Source of the DNA: JANQRZ01 sp965214485
GTDB taxonomy: Bacteria; Bacteroidota; Rhodothermia; Rhodothermales; JANQRZ01
Assembly: GCA_965214485.1 (NCBI GenBank)
Contig: CBDCBW010000012.1
Coordinates: 372,001-436,000 of the forward strand
Length of the DNA: 64,000 bases
Reading direction: 5' to 3'
Shown piece after piece: positions 8,028 to 17,419 of the stretch. The notes beneath the pieces were generated by a model, which saw only the letters and a list, made by a program, of their open reading frames with translations, was not told the origin of the DNA and did no database searches. Each line of letters starts with the position of its first letter. The stretch's first letter is position 1. The position numbers and the translations under genes were made by a program.

Positions 8028-8059
8028 AAAAAGCCCGAGCCGGACGGGCCGGCTCGGGC
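8028..8059 (-). terminator. Rho-independent terminator of tRNA-Gly
   Basis: On the minus strand GCCCGAGCCGG and CCGGCTCGGGC form a perfect 11-bp stem with a 5-nt loop, followed by TTTTT. It lies 4 bp beyond the tRNA 3' end. Confidence 0.88.
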
Positions 8060-8063
8060 GGGG

Positions 8064-8136
8064 AGCGGAACACGGGACTCGAACCCGCGACCTCAACCTT
8101 GGCAAGGTTGCGCTCTACCAGCTGAGCTAGTTCCGC
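8064..8136 (-). tRNA. tRNA-Gly (GCC anticodon)
   Basis: A 73-nt cloverleaf. The acceptor arm is GCGGAAC paired with GTTCCGC plus discriminator U. The D arm contains AGCTCAGCTGGTAGAGC, the anticodon arm is CAACC-TTGCCAA-GGTTG with anticodon GCC, and the T arm has GGTTCGAGTCC. The CCA end is not encoded. It is followed by its own terminator. Confidence 0.97.
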
Positions 8137-8174
8137 ACGGGGACCCCCAAAGTACGGGTTCCGCGCGTGCCCTG

Positions 8175-8362
8175 TCAAGCGCCCGCGCGCGCACTTTCCT
8201 CGCACAGGGTTCGCATTCGCCGGATCTCCATCAGGACGCGCGCGCGCAGGCCGGGGGACTCGAGGATTTTGACCTCGCTGCCGCACGAGAGCACCCGGCT
8301 CACGAACTCGCTCAGGTCGAGCGTCGAGACGTAGAGGTCGAGCGTGCCATCCGGGTTGAGGG
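8175..8362 (-). pseudogene. C-terminal remnant of a WYL-domain transcriptional regulator
   Basis: The minus strand encodes LDLYVSTLDLSEFVSRVLS, then GSEVKILESPGLRARV and EIRRM to a TGA at 8175. This matches the C-terminal extension of YafY-type HTH-WYL regulators, which normally have over 300 residues. Only about 60 residues remain; the upstream sequence (8363-8570) shows no continuing similarity and no start. It sits next to a tRNA gene, a common site of insertion and deletion. Confidence 0.6.
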
Positions 8363-8570
8363 TGCCGGGGAGCAGGCAAGCTAAGGCACGCGCGGCAGAA
8401 CATATGTGGACGCGGCGGCGAGGCGAATCTAAGGAAAGGAAACCGGGCGCTGCCAGGCATTGCTGCGCTAGGCATTGCTGCCTCCGTTTCCCCGGAGCCT
8501 GCCTTCCTCCGCCGCGAGGCCCAGGCACGCAGGCACGAGCGCCGCGCCGAGCGGGCAGCGCCGCCGGCAG

Positions 8571-8577
8571 TATTTTG
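8571..8577 (+). promoter_or_regulatory. Putative -7 element for the DinB-family gene
   Basis: TATTTTG lies 24 bp before the ATG of the DinB gene, the same word as at the cmk promoter. No clear -33 partner is seen. Confidence 0.35.
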
Positions 8578-8601
8578 CCCGACGCCACCCAACGCACCGC
8601 C

Positions 8602-9132
8602 ATGTCCCACCTCGTCATCCCGCGCCCCGGGCCGGGGGAGTACGCCTCGTTCTACGCGCCCTACCTCGCCGCCGTCCCGAACGGCGACCTGCTCCGGCTG
8701 CTCGAGGTCCAGGGGGCGGAGATGCTGGACCTGCTGCGCGCCTTCGGAGAGGAGCGCGGCGGCTACCGCTACGCGCCGGGCAAGTGGAGCGTCAAGGAGG
8801 TCGTCGGCCACGTCGCCGACGCCGAGCGGGTCTTCGCCTACCGGGCGCTCCGCTTCGCCCGCGCCGACGCCACACCGCTCCCCGGCTTCGAGCAGAACGG
8901 CTACGTCGCCGCCGCCGGGTTCGACCGCCGCTCGCTCGCCGACCTCGCCGATGAGTTCGCCGGCGTGCGCCAGGCGACGCTCAAGCTCTTCGCCGGCCTC
9001 GACGCGCCGGCCCTGAAGCGGGCCGGCATCGCCAGCGGGCACCCGGTGACGGTCCGGGCCGTAGCGTGGATCCTCGCCGGGCACGAGCAGCACCACGCCC
9101 GGATGCTGCGCGAGCGCTACCTGCCGGAATGA
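8602..9132 (+). CDS. DinB-like four-helix-bundle protein
   Basis: 176 aa. DinB/YfiT-like family proteins are metal-binding helical bundles, some acting as thiol-dependent S-transferases. The signature GKWSVKEVVGHVADAERVF holds a His ligand, and the C-terminal AGHEQHHARML supplies further His residues, giving the expected H...HxxxH-like metal triad. The ATG at 8602 starts the conserved N-terminal region. The substrate is unknown. A second DinB-fold gene is at 14299-14790, but the two are only distantly alike. Confidence 0.88.
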   Translation: MSHLVIPRPGPGEYASFYAPYLAAVPNGDLLRLLEVQGAEMLDLLRAFGEERGGYRYAPGKWSVKEVVGHVADAERVFAYRALRFARADATPLPGFEQNGYVAAAGFDRRSLADLADEFAGVRQATLKLFAGLDAPALKRAGIASGHPVTVRAVAWILAGHEQHHARMLRERYLPE

Positions 9133-9305
9133 CGCCGTTCGCCCTAGGCCCCGTCCCGTTAATCCGGGTCCTGGCTCGGCGAGGCCCCGGAAGCGCCCTG
9201 CAGCGTTGTCCTCCTCGCCCGATGCTACGGCGTCTGGCTCGTCGGACGCCTGGCCGGGTCCCTCCAGGGTCTCTCGCTCGCCGACGGACCGACCTACGTG
9301 ACAGA
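9133..9305. other. Intergenic stretch with no recognisable gene
   Basis: One frame reads VLLARCYGVWLVGRLAGSLQ and continues to the repeat boundary, which could be an eroded membrane-protein piece. Nothing can be assigned to it. Confidence 0.3.
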
Positions 9306-9476
9306 GCCTAGTGCCTCGGCGGGCAGTCTGCTGGCTTTCTGAACCGGAGACGCCTCGTGCGGAGCGAGCGCGACGGAATCGAGGGAATGGGAGGAGTGGA
9401 GGGAAGGGAGACGGCCCCTCTCCGTCCCTCCCTGCCCTCGACGCCGTCCCGAACCGAGAAGACCCTTGATCCTGTC
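9306..9476 (-). repeat. Dispersed hairpin repeat, family 1, copy 1
   Basis: About 170 bp, matching 45449-45625 and 62437-62602 in inverted orientation. Shared ends on its own strand are GATCAAGGG(G)TCTTCT and GCCGAGGCACTAG. In the middle is an imperfect inverted pair, GGCGTCGAGGG and CCCTCCACTCC, which is perfect in the other two copies. Shared sequence near the 3' end: GTCTCCGGTTCAGAAAGC. Confidence 0.88.
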
Positions 9477-9613
9477 CGAGGGGGCACGTTCCGCCCGAGG
9501 GGGCACGCTCGCCGACGCCGAGAACGCCGGGTCGCAGCGAGGGGCATTAGCCGCTGCCGGGGAGAACCTCCGCCCGCCGAACCGGTAGAGGGGAGACACC
9601 GACCGGTCTGCTC

Positions 9614-10048
9614 ATGCTCCAGCGCGCCCTCCGTGCCTACCGCCACCGCCGCCGCGAGCGGCGGGTCCTCGCCGTCACCTTCGACGCGGCCTGCCGCCGA
9701 GCCCGGCGCGGCGCGGCCTACCTCGACGCCGCCGACCCAGGCTGGCACACCCGGCTCGACCCGGCGACGCTCGAGCTGAGCGACGGGGCGCACTGCGTGC
9801 TCGGTCAGCTCCACGGCGAGTTCCGCCTCGGGCTGGGCCGCGCCCGCATCCTCGACCTGTCGAGCGCGCCCCTGGCGAGCCTCTCGCCGGTGGACCTGGG
9901 CTTCCAGGCCCGGTCCGACCTCGGCGGCGAGATCGAAGCGCTCGACTACGCATACCTGACGCGGGCGTGGCACCGCGAGATCGCCGCCCGCGCCGAGCCG
10001 GTAGGCGTGGTGGCTCCGCCCTCGCGGCAGCCGGCGGCCGTCGCCTGA
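9614..10048 (+). CDS. Uncharacterised small protein (W-H/CVLGQL family-like)
   Basis: A 144-residue soluble protein. The central part, DPGWHTRLDPATLELSDG, then HCVLGQLHGEF, LGFQARSD and YLTRAWHREI, resembles a small uncharacterised family seen in phages and actinobacteria (pattern GW...L.LS..C.LGQ..G......GF). The N-terminus is Arg-rich (HRRRERR), the C-terminus low complexity. Upstream are the direct repeat CGAGGGGGCACG (twice, 9478-9510) and the family 1 repeat. No function can be inferred. Its presence between repeats could mark a former mobile insertion. Confidence 0.6.
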   Translation: MLQRALRAYRHRRRERRVLAVTFDAACRRARRGAAYLDAADPGWHTRLDPATLELSDGAHCVLGQLHGEFRLGLGRARILDLSSAPLASLSPVDLGFQARSDLGGEIEALDYAYLTRAWHREIAARAEPVGVVAPPSRQPAAVA

Positions 10049-10119
10049 GCAGCGGCCAGGCCGTTCGCCGGGGCGGTGCCCTTCACCCGGATTTGCCCAA
10101 CGGGTTCGGGCGGTGCGGC

Positions 10120-10127
10120 TATACTTG
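10120..10127 (+). promoter_or_regulatory. Putative -7 element for gltX
   Basis: TATACTTG lies 22 bp before the gltX ATG. A TTTG (10092-10095) lies 24 bp upstream, slightly long for a -33 partner. Confidence 0.4.
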
Positions 10128-10149
10128 AGGCAACCCGACCTCTCGCCTC

Positions 10150-11643
10150 ATGCCCGACCCCGTCCGCGTCCGCTTCGCCCCGAGCCCGACCGGGCTGCTC
10201 CACATCGGCGGCCTCCGCACCGCGCTCACCAACTACCTCTTCGCCCGGCAGGCGGCCCGCGACGGCCGCGGCGGCACGTTCGTCCTCCGCATCGAGGACA
10301 CCGACCGGTCGCGCTACGTCGAGGAGGCCGAGCAGGACATCATTGAGGCGATGGAGTGGGCCGGTTTAGACTTTGACGAGGGACCCGGCGAGGACGGCGG
10401 CTTCGGGCCGTACCACCAGAGCCGGCGGACGGAGCTCTACCGCGAGCACGTCGACCGGCTGCTCGCGAGCGGGCACGCCTACTATGCGTTCGACACGGAG
10501 GAGGAGCTCGGCACGATGCGCGAGCGGCTGAGGACGCCCGGCAACCCGACGCCGCGCTACGACGCCGCGACGCGGGGGCAGATGACGAACGCCCTCACGC
10601 TCGGCCCCGGCGAGGTGCAGCGGCGGCTCGGCGCGGGTCACGAGCACGTCGTCCGCCTGAGGGCCGCGCCCGGCGGTTCGGTGCGGTTCGAGGACCTGGT
10701 CCGGGGCCCGGTCGCGTTCGAGACCGAGACCGTCGACGACCAGGTGTTGCTCAAGAGCGACGGGCTGCCGACCTACCACCTCGCGAATGTCGTCGACGAC
10801 CACGCGATGGCCATCACCCACGTCATCCGCGGCGAGGAGTGGCTGCCGAGCACGCCGAAGCACCTGCTGCTCTACGACGCCTTCGGGTGGACGCCGCCCG
10901 CCTTCGCGCACCTCCCGCTCATCCTGTCGCCGACCGGCGGCAAGCTCTCGAAGCGCAACGCCTCCACGATGGGCATTCCCGTTTCGGTTCGGGACTACCG
11001 CGCCGAGGGCTACGAGCCCGAGGCCCTCGTCAACTTCCTCGCGCTCCTCGGCTGGAACCCCGGCGACGAGCGCGAGCTGTTCTCGCTCGACGACCTCGTC
11101 GAGGCCTATTCCATCGAGCGGACGGCCCACAGCGGGGCGCAGTTCGACCTGGACAAGCTCCAGTGGTTCAACGGGCAGGTCGTCCGCGAGCTGTCGCCCG
11201 CCGAGATCGCCGAGCGGGCGCGGGAGGCCGTCGAAGCGCGCGTCGGCCCGGTCGATGCCGAGCACCTCGTCGCGGTGGCGGCCCTGATGCGCGAGCGGCT
11301 GACCTTTGCGCGTGACCTCGCCGGCGCGGCCTACTTCTTCCAGGACCCGGCGGACTACGACGAGCAGGGCCTCAAGAAGCGCTGGAAGGACGACAGCGCC
11401 GCTCTGGTCCGCGCCTACGCGGGCCGCCTCGACGCCGACCCCGCGTTCACCGAGGAGTCCACCGAAGCCGTGATGCGGCAGCTTGCCGAAGACGAAGGCG
11501 TCGGGTTCGGGCGCGTCATCCACCCCGTCCGCCTCGCCACGACCGGCACCTCCACCGGGGCGGGAATGTTCGAGACGCTCGTGCTCATCGGGCGCGAGGC
11601 GACAGTCCGCCGCCTCCGCCGCGCCGCCGACACCCTCGGCTGA
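10150..11643 (+). CDS. gltX: Glutamyl-tRNA synthetase
   Basis: Class I synthetase charging tRNA-Glu, 497 aa. PSPTGLLHIGGLRTALTNYL holds the HIGH-type motif (HIGG, from His18), and KLSKR at about 265-269 is the KMSKS-type loop. The ATG at 10150 gives the usual short lead. A gene for a small membrane protein starts 4 bp after the stop. Whether the enzyme is discriminating or also charges tRNA-Gln cannot be read here; the separate glnS just downstream suggests it need not do the latter. Confidence 0.97.
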   Translation: MPDPVRVRFAPSPTGLLHIGGLRTALTNYLFARQAARDGRGGTFVLRIEDTDRSRYVEEAEQDIIEAMEWAGLDFDEGPGEDGGFGPYHQSRRTELYREHVDRLLASGHAYYAFDTEEELGTMRERLRTPGNPTPRYDAATRGQMTNALTLGPGEVQRRLGAGHEHVVRLRAAPGGSVRFEDLVRGPVAFETETVDDQVLLKSDGLPTYHLANVVDDHAMAITHVIRGEEWLPSTPKHLLLYDAFGWTPPAFAHLPLILSPTGGKLSKRNASTMGIPVSVRDYRAEGYEPEALVNFLALLGWNPGDERELFSLDDLVEAYSIERTAHSGAQFDLDKLQWFNGQVVRELSPAEIAERAREAVEARVGPVDAEHLVAVAALMRERLTFARDLAGAAYFFQDPADYDEQGLKKRWKDDSAALVRAYAGRLDADPAFTEESTEAVMRQLAEDEGVGFGRVIHPVRLATTGTSTGAGMFETLVLIGREATVRRLRRAADTLG

Positions 11644-11647
11644 TCCG

Positions 11648-11923
11648 ATGAGCGAGGAGCCGACCGACGGGCCGTTTCAGGTCACGGCTCAGAGCGCGCC
11701 GTTCGCCATCCTGCCGGGCCTGGCGCTGATGTTTACCCTCGCCCCGGCGGCAGCGCCCGCCGTGCCGCTCGCCTTCAGCGGACTCTTCTGCGGCCTCGTC
11801 GGGGCCGTCGTCGGGCTGCTCGTCTACCGGCGGGTCGCGGACTACGGCCCGCTCGCCCGGATCGGCGCGCTGACGGTGCTAGTGCTCGGGCTGTGGGGGG
11901 CCGTCGAGCTACTGCTCCCCTAG
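11648..11923 (+). CDS. Small three-helix membrane protein
   Basis: 91 aa: a short polar N-terminus and three hydrophobic segments (about 20-38, 42-60 and 70-90). It starts 4 bp after gltX and is probably translated from the same message. Its 3' end overlaps the 3' end of glnS by 15 bp on the other strand. No family recognised. Confidence 0.7.
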   Translation: MSEEPTDGPFQVTAQSAPFAILPGLALMFTLAPAAAPAVPLAFSGLFCGLVGAVVGLLVYRRVADYGPLARIGALTVLVLGLWGAVELLLP

Positions 11924-14203
11924 CCGAACCTGCAAGAGCGAGCGCACGGCCTGGGCGTCGCCCCCTTTGCCGACGCGCCGCATCACCTGCCCGATGAGGA
12001 AGCCGAGCAGGCGGTGCTCGCCCGCCCGGTAGCGCGCCACCTCGTCCTGGTGCGCTGCGAGCACGGCGTCGACCTCGGGCGCGAGCGCCGCGTCGTCGCG
12101 CACCGCCGCCAAGCCGCGCGCTTTGACGACGGCCTCGGCGGTGCCACCCTCGTTCACGAGCGCCTCGATGACCTCGCCCGCGGCCGTCCGCGTGATGGTC
12201 TGCTGCCCGACGAGGCGGAGCACGTCGGCGAGGGCGTCGGGCGTGGCGGCACTCTCGGCGAGGGTTCGGTCGCCGAGCGCCGGGCGGAGGTCGTGGACGA
12301 GGAGCACGGCAGCCTCGCGGTCCGACGCCCCGACGGCGATGGTCGCCTCGAAGAGGGCGCTAAGCTCGGCGTCACCGGCGAGCACGGCGGCCTCTTCCTC
12401 GCCGGTGCCGCGCGCGACGAGCGAGTCGTACACCGCGCGCTCCCGGCTCGACAGCCCGGCAGCCGGGTCCCGCGGAGCGACGGGTGCTGCCCCCTGTCCG
12501 CCGTCCGCCGTCTTCCGTCCCCGGTCCCCCGTCCTCCGGTCCTTCGCCCAGGTGTCCTTCAGCGCGACGATCCGGCCGAAGACGAGGGCCTCCGGCGTGC
12601 TGTCCTCCGGGTCGCGCCAGAAGAAGCCGAGGCGCTCGAACTGGTAGCGGGTGTCGTCGGCATCGTCCGCCACACTCGGCTCGACGAACCCCTCGGTCTC
12701 GACGAGCGAGTCCGGGTTGAGGGCGTCCGCCGGGTCGTCGAGCGCGCCAGGGTTGGGGTCGGTGAAGAGCGGCTGGTAGAGCCGGAAGCGGGCGGGGAGC
12801 GCGTGCCCGGCCTCGACCCAGTGGATCACGCCGTGCGGCTTCTCCTCGCCCTCGGCGAGCTTCGCGCGAACCGAGGTCACGGTGCCGTCCTCGTCTGTCT
12901 CGACGCCCGTGCAGGTGACGACCGGCCCGTGGCGGAGGCGGACGGACGCGCCGGGGGAGAGCCGCTTCCACCGCTTGGGCGGGACCGGGGCGAAGTCGCC
13001 GCGCTCGATCCACAGCTCGGGGCCGAACGGGACCGGGCGCGAGGCCGGGGCGTCGGCGGGCGGCGTCACGTCGTGCGGCCAGTACGGCGCGTCGATCGAG
13101 TCCGCCTCGGCACCTTCTACGACGAGCTTGAGCGGGTTCGTCACCGCGAGGACGCGCGGGGCTACGGCGTTGAGGTCGTTGCGGAGGGCATACTCGTAGC
13201 GCGCGAGGTCCACGCTGCCGTTGACTTTCGTGACCCCGATCTCGTGGTAGAACCTCCGGAGCGCCTCGGGGCGGACGCCGCGCCGCCGCTGCGCCGCGAG
13301 CGTCGGCATCCGGGGGTCGTCCCACCCGGCGATGCGGCCCTCCTCGACGAGGCGGCGGAGCGTGCGCTTGCTCATCACCGTGTAGTCGAGGTTGAAGCGG
13401 GCGAACTCGTACTGGTGGTTTCTCGGCTCGGGGATCTGCAGGGCGTCGAGGTACCAGTCGTAGAGCGGGCGGTTGACGTCGAACTCGAGGGTGCAGACCG
13501 AGTGGGTGACGCCCTCCACCGCGTCGCCCTGCCCGTGCGCCCAGTCGTAGAGCGGGTAGACGGCCCAGTCCTGCCCGGTGCGGTAGTGGTGGGCGTCGCG
13601 GCGGATGCGGTACATCAGCGGGTCGCGGAGCTTCATGTTGTCGTTCGCCATGTCGATCCGGGCGCGGAGGACGTGCGACCCGTCGGGGTGAAGCCCGCGC
13701 CGCATCTCGCCCAGCAGGCGGAGGTTCTCCTCGACCGAGCGCTCGCGGTAGGGCGAGGGCACGCCCGGCGAGTGGACGGTGCCCCGGCCCGCGCGGATGG
13801 CGTCCTCGGACTGGCTGTCCACGTACGCCAGCCCCTTCTCGACGAGCGCGACGGCCCACTCGTAGAACTGCCCGAAGTAGTCCGAGGCGTAGCGCACCTC
13901 GGCCGGCTCGAACCCGAGCCAGCGCACGGCGTCTTCGAGGGCGCGGGCGTACTCCTCGCTCTCGGTCTCCGGGTTCGTGTCATCGAAGCGGAGGAACGTC
14001 TGCCCGCCGAACTCCTCGGCGAGGCCGAAGTTGAGGCAGATGCTCTGGGCGTGGCCGAGGTGCGGGTAGCCGTTGGGCTCGGGCGGAAAGCGCGTGACGA
14101 TGCGGTCGTAGGTCCCGGCCTCGACGTCGGCGGCGATGATCTCGCGCAGAAAGTTAGAGGACGAGGGCGGATCGTTCGAGGGGGCGTCGGTAGTCGGCTC
14201 CAC
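11909..14203 (-). CDS. glnS: Glutaminyl-tRNA synthetase with C-terminal YqeY/GatB-type domain
   Basis: Class I synthetase, 764 aa from the GTG at 14201-14203. PPEPNGYPHLGHAQS has the HIGH-type motif at about 48-51, and VMSKR near residue 277 is the KMSKS-type loop. The anticodon-binding beta-barrels follow. A linker (about 550-580) leads to a C-terminal domain (about 580-764) with LVHDLRPALGDR and LLGFLIGQVMRR, the YqeY/GatB tail fold that binds tRNA. The same fusion is known in Deinococcus GlnRS. The linker is encoded by GGACGG-type repeats that resemble the intergenic tract before gpmI. A TATCTTCC element lies 33 bp upstream. Confidence 0.95.
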   Translation of the reverse strand: MEPTTDAPSNDPPSSSNFLREIIAADVEAGTYDRIVTRFPPEPNGYPHLGHAQSICLNFGLAEEFGGQTFLRFDDTNPETESEEYARALEDAVRWLGFEPAEVRYASDYFGQFYEWAVALVEKGLAYVDSQSEDAIRAGRGTVHSPGVPSPYRERSVEENLRLLGEMRRGLHPDGSHVLRARIDMANDNMKLRDPLMYRIRRDAHHYRTGQDWAVYPLYDWAHGQGDAVEGVTHSVCTLEFDVNRPLYDWYLDALQIPEPRNHQYEFARFNLDYTVMSKRTLRRLVEEGRIAGWDDPRMPTLAAQRRRGVRPEALRRFYHEIGVTKVNGSVDLARYEYALRNDLNAVAPRVLAVTNPLKLVVEGAEADSIDAPYWPHDVTPPADAPASRPVPFGPELWIERGDFAPVPPKRWKRLSPGASVRLRHGPVVTCTGVETDEDGTVTSVRAKLAEGEEKPHGVIHWVEAGHALPARFRLYQPLFTDPNPGALDDPADALNPDSLVETEGFVEPSVADDADDTRYQFERLGFFWRDPEDSTPEALVFGRIVALKDTWAKDRRTGDRGRKTADGGQGAAPVAPRDPAAGLSSRERAVYDSLVARGTGEEEAAVLAGDAELSALFEATIAVGASDREAAVLLVHDLRPALGDRTLAESAATPDALADVLRLVGQQTITRTAAGEVIEALVNEGGTAEAVVKARGLAAVRDDAALAPEVDAVLAAHQDEVARYRAGEHRLLGFLIGQVMRRVGKGGDAQAVRSLLQVRLGEQ
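12480..12545. repeat. GGACGG-type low-complexity tract in glnS linker
   Basis: Degenerate units of CCGTCCTCCG / CCGTCCGCCG type, encoding a DRRTGDRGRKTADGGQG-like linker on the minus strand. Similar heptamer units form the spacer before gpmI (about 5738-5770). Confidence 0.6.
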
Positions 14204-14236
14204 GAGAGTCGGAGGGGTGAAAGAGCGAAAGCGAGG

Positions 14237-14244
14237 AAGATAGG
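14237..14244 (-). promoter_or_regulatory. Putative -7 element for glnS
   Basis: The minus strand reads TATCTTCC, 33 bp before the GTG start. Confidence 0.35.
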
Positions 14245-14298
14245 CTCGCCAGGGAGTCCCGATCCCTTCCGCTCTTCCCATCCTCCGCTCTTTCGACC

Positions 14299-14790
14299 TT
14301 AACCCCAGATCCCCAACATCCGGCGGACCGCGATCACCTGTCCGGTGTGGACCGCGTTGTGGTCGGCGGCGAGCAGGGCCTGCCGGAGCAGCGTGTAGCC
14401 CGGCGCGTGACCGAGCTCGGCGAAGAGGTCGGTCGCGCCGTCCTCGACGAGCGCGACGAGCCGGTCGAGGTCGGAGCCGAAGGCGGCGCAGGTGTCGGCC
14501 CAGCTTTGGGGCGTCGCGTCGCGCTCGGGCCAGTAGTCGTCGGGCCAGTCGTGCCCTTCGTAGTTCGGGTTCTGGAGGAAGACGAGGAGGTCGTGCTGGG
14601 TAAACCAGAGGTGGTAGGCCAGCTCCCACAGGGAGTAGGGCACCCCCTCGGGCCGCTCGTTGACGCGCTCGAACGGGACGCCGCCGAGGGCGTCGGCGGT
14701 GGGGACGTGGGCGTTACCGCCGCGCAGGAGGGCGACGAGCTCGGCGCGGAGCCGGGCGTCGGGGGCGAGACCGGAGTCGGGTTTGGGCAT
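14299..14790 (-). CDS. DinB-like protein
   Basis: 163 aa. YSLWELAYHLWFTQHDLLVF and AADHNAVHTGQVIAVRRM match the DinB-like helical bundle, with His residues placed as metal ligands. It is more distant from the 8602 gene than from the wider DinB_2 group. It lies upstream of glnS on the same strand with 95 bp between, and glnS has its own promoter-like element. Enzymatic role unknown. Confidence 0.85.
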   Translation of the reverse strand: MPKPDSGLAPDARLRAELVALLRGGNAHVPTADALGGVPFERVNERPEGVPYSLWELAYHLWFTQHDLLVFLQNPNYEGHDWPDDYWPERDATPQSWADTCAAFGSDLDRLVALVEDGATDLFAELGHAPGYTLLRQALLAADHNAVHTGQVIAVRRMLGIWG

Positions 14791-14869
14791 GGCGAGGGGA
14801 GAGGGGCTATGTTGGGAGGAGGTAAGCTACTCCCGATCCCTCCGGGCCACGCCCCTTCGGCGACGCGCT

Positions 14870-15054
14870 GCCCTTCGGCTGCGCAATGCCGCGTCGGTGC
14901 GGCTGCTCGAACGGCTTGGGTTCCGGTACGAGGGGCGGCTGCGCGACCGCTGGTTCACCTACGGCGAGTGGAGCGATACGGCGAGTGGAGCGACAGCCTG
15001 TTCTACGGCCTGCTCCGCGCAGACTCCGAGCGCTCGAAGGGCGGGGCGGCGTAG
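14870..15054 (+). pseudogene. GNAT acetyltransferase C-terminal remnant with frameshifting duplication
   Basis: LRLRNAASVRLLERLGFRYE and then LRDRWFTYGEWSD are the acetyl-CoA-site and C-terminal strands of RimJ/RimL-type N-acetyltransferases. The following DSLFYGLLRADSERSKGG is in another frame because the 17 bp TACGGCGAGTGGAGCGA is duplicated (14960-14976 and 14977-14993). Removing one copy restores one frame to the TAG at 15052. The N-terminal two thirds of the gene are absent, so truncation and frameshift are both present. Confidence 0.8.
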
Positions 15055-15059
15055 CTTCG

Positions 15060-15137
15060 GAGCGAGACCCCCCGCCGCACGCGCAGTCGCTGCGCTCCCG
15101 GCTTCGCGCGGCTGTCCCCCTCGACGAGGGGGACAGC
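15060..15137 (-). repeat. Dispersed intergenic repeat, family 2, copy B
   Basis: Inverted relative to copy A. Shared blocks on its own strand are CTGTCCCCCT...AGGGGGACAG, GCCGCGCG and GCGGGGGGTCTCGC. It begins 6 bp after the GNAT relic. Confidence 0.75.
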
Positions 15138-15173
15138 TTCTCCGTCTCTGAGCGCCATCCTTACCCCCCGATG

Positions 15174-15184
15174 CCGTTATTGCA

Positions 15185-15185
<1 letters not shown>
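15174..15185 (+). repeat. 12-mer word CCGTTATTGCAA, copy 1
   Basis: An exact copy of a word found again at about 34637-34648 and 63221-63232, all on the plus strand. Here its last A is the first base of the methylmalonyl-CoA mutase ATG. Confidence 0.9.
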
Positions 15186-16768
<1,583 letters not shown>

Positions 16769-16876
16769 GCTTCCGCACGGTTGTGAAGGCGGGATAACGC
16801 CGCGTTGAAATGACCGTGAGCGTGACACCCGGCACCCCGGCTAGCGTACCACGAGGCGAACCAAACCCCCGCTACC

Positions 16877-17344
16877 ATGCCTCCCGTCCTCGCCCGCCGC
16901 TTCGACCTACTCGACACCCGGATCGTGAGTTTTATGACGCAGTACGGCCTCGTCGCGCTGCGATGGGCCGTCGGGATCGTGTTCATCTGGTTTGGCGCGC
17001 TGAAGCTGTTTCCGGGGATGAGTCCGGCCGAGGCACTCGTCAGGGGCACCGTCTATTTCTTCGACCCGGCGTGGTTCTTCCCGGTGCTCGGCGTGTGGGA
17101 AGTCCTGATCGGGCTGTGTTTGCTCGTCCGCCCGTTCGTCCGCGCTGCGCTCTTCCTCCTCGCGCTCCAGATGCCGGGCACGTTCTTGCCTCTGGTTCTT
17201 CTGCCTGAGGTTTGTTTCACGGCCTTCCCGTTCGGCCTGACGCTGGAAGGGCAGTACATCGTCAAGAACCTCGTCATCATCGCCGCCGCGCTCGTCGTCG
17301 GCAGCACGGTGCGGGGCGTCGAGGTCGCCGAGCGGAGAGTCTAG
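16877..17344 (+). CDS. DoxX-like integral membrane protein
   Basis: 155 aa with four transmembrane helices. ALRWAVGIVFIWFGALKLFP, LGVWEVLIGL and EGQYIVKNLVIIAAALVVGS are typical of DoxX/DUF417-like small membrane proteins, some linked to redox or reactive chlorine stress. It is monocistronic, 108 bp after the mutase and 75 bp before the toxin-antitoxin pair. Substrate or partner unknown. Confidence 0.8.
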   Translation: MPPVLARRFDLLDTRIVSFMTQYGLVALRWAVGIVFIWFGALKLFPGMSPAEALVRGTVYFFDPAWFFPVLGVWEVLIGLCLLVRPFVRAALFLLALQMPGTFLPLVLLPEVCFTAFPFGLTLEGQYIVKNLVIIAAALVVGSTVRGVEVAERRV

Positions 17345-17354
17345 GAACCGGCAC

Positions 17355-17384
17355 TGCCATATGCCGAAACCTGGCTGCCATGTG
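17355..17384 (+). promoter_or_regulatory. Possible operator of the Xre/RES pair
   Basis: TGCCATATG (17355) and TGCCATGTG (17376) are 21 bp apart start to start, two helical turns, about 36 bp before the antitoxin ATG. Such pairs are typical of autoregulated antitoxin operators, but this is inference. Confidence 0.35.
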
Positions 17385-17419
17385 ATGGTAAGAGGTCTCG
17401 TCACCAAGCTTGCTGTGCC

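Noticed and set aside
16810..17208. Alternative plus-strand frame over the DoxX-like gene
   Set aside because: Arg/Pro-rich translation; the other frame has four clear membrane helices.
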